Source: Christensenella sp. UBA7597 (lineage in GTDB: Bacteria > Bacillota > Clostridia > Christensenellales > Borkfalkiaceae). From it: a stretch of DNA of 54,007 nucleotides. The DNA is taken from assembly GCA_002474405.1 (NCBI GenBank), contig DLQW01000031.1, positions 13,783-67,789 of the forward strand. The letters are read 5' to 3'. The position numbers and the translations under genes are program-made. This document shows positions 51,966-54,007 of the stretch, in pieces (within the stretch, counting starts at the first letter, position 1; each line of letters begins with the position of its first letter). The notes beneath the pieces were generated by a model. The model made no database searches. It was not told the DNA's origin and was given only the letters and a program-made list of their open reading frames with translations.

Positions 51966-53714
51966 ATGAAGCAAATGAGCGAAAGACGCCGCCGTCGTAT
52001 AGAAAAAATTCTGTATCGCGACAGGCGCGGCAAAGTCATCATTTACAACCGAATTTTCTTAACGGGGCTTGCCATGCTGCTGCAGATCGCGCTGGTTTCG
52101 GTATTGCTCGTAAAAGTATTTTACACAAATTCGCACAACGCCGTACTCACGCTTCTGGCAACCAACGTCATCGCCTTTCTGCTGCTTCTGCACATCATCA
52201 ACAACAACGATAAGCTTTCGGGCAAATTCGGCTGGGTAATCGTCATTCTGCTGATGCCCGTGTTCGGTATTTTAATGTTCTTCCTTTACGGCGACGGTCG
52301 CCCCACAAAAAAGATGAACATGAAAATCAACGCCGAAAAACAGAAAAACTACGCGGCGCTTCCCGCGGCGAAATGTATTCCGGGCACGCCGCCCATGCTC
52401 TCCGCCCCTTCGGCTTCGCAGTTCTCGCGTACGCCCAAAGAAAAAAAAGCGGAACAAACGGACGATACCCCCCGCGAATCCGCCGACGAAACGGAAAGCG
52501 CAAAGCCTTGCGGCATCACGAAATACCTTTCCGATTTCGCGGGTTTCCCCGCCTCTTACGACGGCGAAGCCACCTACTTTCCCTCCGGTAAAGAAACGTT
52601 CGAAGCCATCATGGAAGCGGTGCGCGGCGCCAAAAAATTCATCCTTGCCGAATACTTCATCATCTCGCCGGGAAAAACGTGGTCGGAATTTTTAACCGCG
52701 CTCGTAAAAAAAGCGGAAGAAGGGGTACAGGTACGCCTGATTTTCGATAACGCGGGCTGCCTGAAAGCGCTGCCCCCGCAGTACGACAGATACGTGGAAT
52801 CTCTCCACGAAAACATCAAGTGCCTTACGTTCAACCCCATCGCCCCCGTGTTCACGGTGCGCATCAATAACCGCGATCACCGCAAACAAATCGTCGTGGA
52901 CGGCGAAACGGCGTTCACCGGCGGCATCAATCTCGCCGACGAGTACGTGGGCGAAATCGTCCGTTTCGGCAACTGGAAAGATTCGGGTTTACGCATCCGC
53001 GGCAGCGCGGCAAACACGTTCACCATGCTGTTTTTCAACGTGTGGAACGCCTTCCGCAAAGATAAAGACGACGTGTCTCTGTTCTACAATTTCTCCGCTC
53101 CCGTCCCCTCCGATACGCTTGCAGAAGAGCAATCTCTGGCGCGGGCGAAAGCGGCGAAAGACGGCGAACGCGCCTTCCTGCAGCCGTACGACGATTCCCC
53201 GCTCGATAAAGAGAGCGTGGGCGAAACGGTCTATCTCGACGTTATCAACCGCGCGCGGCGCTACGTGTGGATATACACCCCCTATCTGATTCTCGACGAC
53301 GAAATGCGCGTCGCCCTCTGTTCGGCGGCGAAGCGCGGCGTAGACGTAAGAATCGTCGCGCCGGGCATTCCCGATAAAAAGCTTACTTACCGCCTTACCA
53401 AGGCGAACTTCCCGCCGCTGATGAAAGCGGGCGTGAAGATATATACGTATACCCCCGGCTTCGTTCACGCGAAGAGCATTCTCACCGACGACAGATTCGC
53501 CGTGGTGGGCACCATCAATCTCGATTACCGCAGCCTGTATCTGAATTTCGAAAACGCCGTATATTTCTCCGATTGCTCGGTAGCGGACTCGCTCAAAGCG
53601 GATTATCTTTCCACTTTCCCCCTCTGCAAGAGAATCGACTATCCGGATCTGAAACGCGGCTGGCTGGGCAGATTCGTCGATTCGCTGCTGCGCGTATTCG
53701 AAACGCTGTTTTAA
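51966..53714 (+). CDS. cls: Cardiolipin synthase (phospholipase D family)
   Basis: 582 aa from the ATG at 51966 with GAGGTG six bases upstream. Condenses phosphatidylglycerol molecules to cardiolipin at the membrane. Three hydrophobic segments at about 28-52, 58-78 and 88-108, then a charged Ser/Pro/Glu-rich linker (about 115-185). Two phospholipase-D domains follow, with intact HxKxxxxD motifs: H-R-K-Q-I-V-V-D near 304 and H-A-K-S-I-L-T-D near 501, each followed by G-G or G-T-x-N. The length is somewhat above the common ~500 because of the linker. The only plus-strand gene of the window. Confidence 0.95.
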   Translation: MKQMSERRRRRIEKILYRDRRGKVIIYNRIFLTGLAMLLQIALVSVLLVKVFYTNSHNAVLTLLATNVIAFLLLLHIINNNDKLSGKFGWVIVILLMPVFGILMFFLYGDGRPTKKMNMKINAEKQKNYAALPAAKCIPGTPPMLSAPSASQFSRTPKEKKAEQTDDTPRESADETESAKPCGITKYLSDFAGFPASYDGEATYFPSGKETFEAIMEAVRGAKKFILAEYFIISPGKTWSEFLTALVKKAEEGVQVRLIFDNAGCLKALPPQYDRYVESLHENIKCLTFNPIAPVFTVRINNRDHRKQIVVDGETAFTGGINLADEYVGEIVRFGNWKDSGLRIRGSAANTFTMLFFNVWNAFRKDKDDVSLFYNFSAPVPSDTLAEEQSLARAKAAKDGERAFLQPYDDSPLDKESVGETVYLDVINRARRYVWIYTPYLILDDEMRVALCSAAKRGVDVRIVAPGIPDKKLTYRLTKANFPPLMKAGVKIYTYTPGFVHAKSILTDDRFAVVGTINLDYRSLYLNFENAVYFSDCSVADSLKADYLSTFPLCKRIDYPDLKRGWLGRFVDSLLRVFETLF

Positions 53715-53729
53715 ATCCTTGCCGTTTCT

Positions 53730-53868
53730 TTGCTTTCCCCTTCGGGCAGGCTTCGCCTGTTTCATAACGGACTGTCGCTTATCGTTTGTATTTTTAGTTT
53801 TTGCCTTTGATATACCCTTGCTTTCCTCCCTTTGAGAAAACCTCTGTTCTCTTGCTTTCCCCTTCGGG
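53730..53868. repeat. Copies of a TTGCTTTCC-type short repeat after cls
   Basis: TGCTTTCCCCTTCGGG occurs at 53731-53746 and again at 53853-53868, with a shorter relative (TTGCTTTCC) near 53818. The first copy runs into CAGGC/GCCTG, a small hairpin that could serve as a weak terminator for cls. No gene is visible in 53715-54007. Confidence 0.6.
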
Positions 53869-53895
53869 GAGAGTGGCGCGTAGCGCCGAGAGAGG
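53841..53895. repeat. Palindromic repeat element with nested hairpins
   Basis: Outer pairing of CCTCTGTTCTC with GAGAGAGG encloses two inner hairpins: CTCTCCCC/GGGGAGAG-like around CTTCGG, and GGCGC-GTA-GCGCC. The layout is that of a short interspersed palindromic element. I see no coding capacity. Confidence 0.5.
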
Positions 53896-53922
53896 TCAAA
53901 TTAAAATCTTGCCTTATATCGC

Positions 53923-54007
53923 GGCTTCCCCTTGCCTGAAAAAAATTCAGCGAACTTCATTTTTTTCGGCAAAAATGTGAAGCCTTTCCTTACGTCAAGG
54001 CTTCCCC
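53923..54007. repeat. Second inverted-repeat element with a recurring GGCTTCCCC end
   Basis: GGCTTC pairs with GAAGCC and the inner TTGCC(T)GAAAAAAAT pairs with ATTTTTTTCGGCAA, forming a long imperfect stem over about 53923-53984. GGCTTCCCC recurs at 53999-54007, 76 bases after the first, so another copy probably begins at the window edge. Confidence 0.5.

Overview
The window looks like part of the chromosome of an uncultured, Gram-positive, low-GC-type Clostridia. My guess is a gut Christensenellales-like lineage, inferred from style of content and not proven. Evidence: no outer-membrane genes, AGGAGG-type ribosome binding sites, sigma-A promoters with 17-bp spacers, a YlmC/YmxH-family gene, and very many secreted lipoproteins with BspA-type (LRR_5) leucine-rich repeats and InlB/Flg_new repeats. 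I see no tRNA, rRNA, CRISPR, insertion sequence or prophage gene. All genes from 1 to 51.7 kb are on the minus strand; only the last gene (cls) is on the plus strand.

Region 1 (1-37.9 kb, read right to left) is a surface-protein locus. A 3207-aa LRR lipoprotein has its own promoter, a ~287-nt leader and a terminator. Next comes a MoxR-type operon: a DUF4175-like membrane protein carrying an InlB-type repeat, a MoxR AAA+ ATPase, a DUF58 protein, a BatA-like VWA protein, and a double-VWA protein with a glutamine-amidotransferase-like middle. A 955-aa LRR lipoprotein follows closely. Then come a 1702-aa lipoprotein with unrecognised beta-rich repeats, a 2464-aa subtilisin-LRR fusion anchored by a C-terminal membrane helix, a 577-aa lipoprotein, and an OppA/DppA-like peptide-binding lipoprotein cut by the window edge. 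The MoxR/VWA genes encode a membrane-associated, metal-ion-dependent chaperone-like machine. Its position among giant exported proteins suggests, as inference only, that it acts on them.

Region 2 (38.1-47.4 kb) is a compact Wzx/Wzy-type surface polysaccharide operon: initiating sugar-phosphate transferase, GT4, GT2, Wzy-like polymerase, rfbA, rfbD, Wzx-like flippase, rfbC and rfbB. It encodes a complete dTDP-L-rhamnose pathway and the minimum set for a short rhamnose-containing repeat unit. It starts at a clear promoter, contains an internal terminator-like hairpin after the first gene, and ends at two tandem terminators.

Region 3 (47.8-53.7 kb) is housekeeping: rpsB-tsf with promoter and terminator, trpS with a consensus promoter, a YlmC/YmxH-like PRC-barrel gene, and a divergent cardiolipin synthase gene. 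The last ~290 bases are non-coding and rich in short palindromic repeats. The long plus-strand open frames opposite the LRR genes are shadows and are not annotated.
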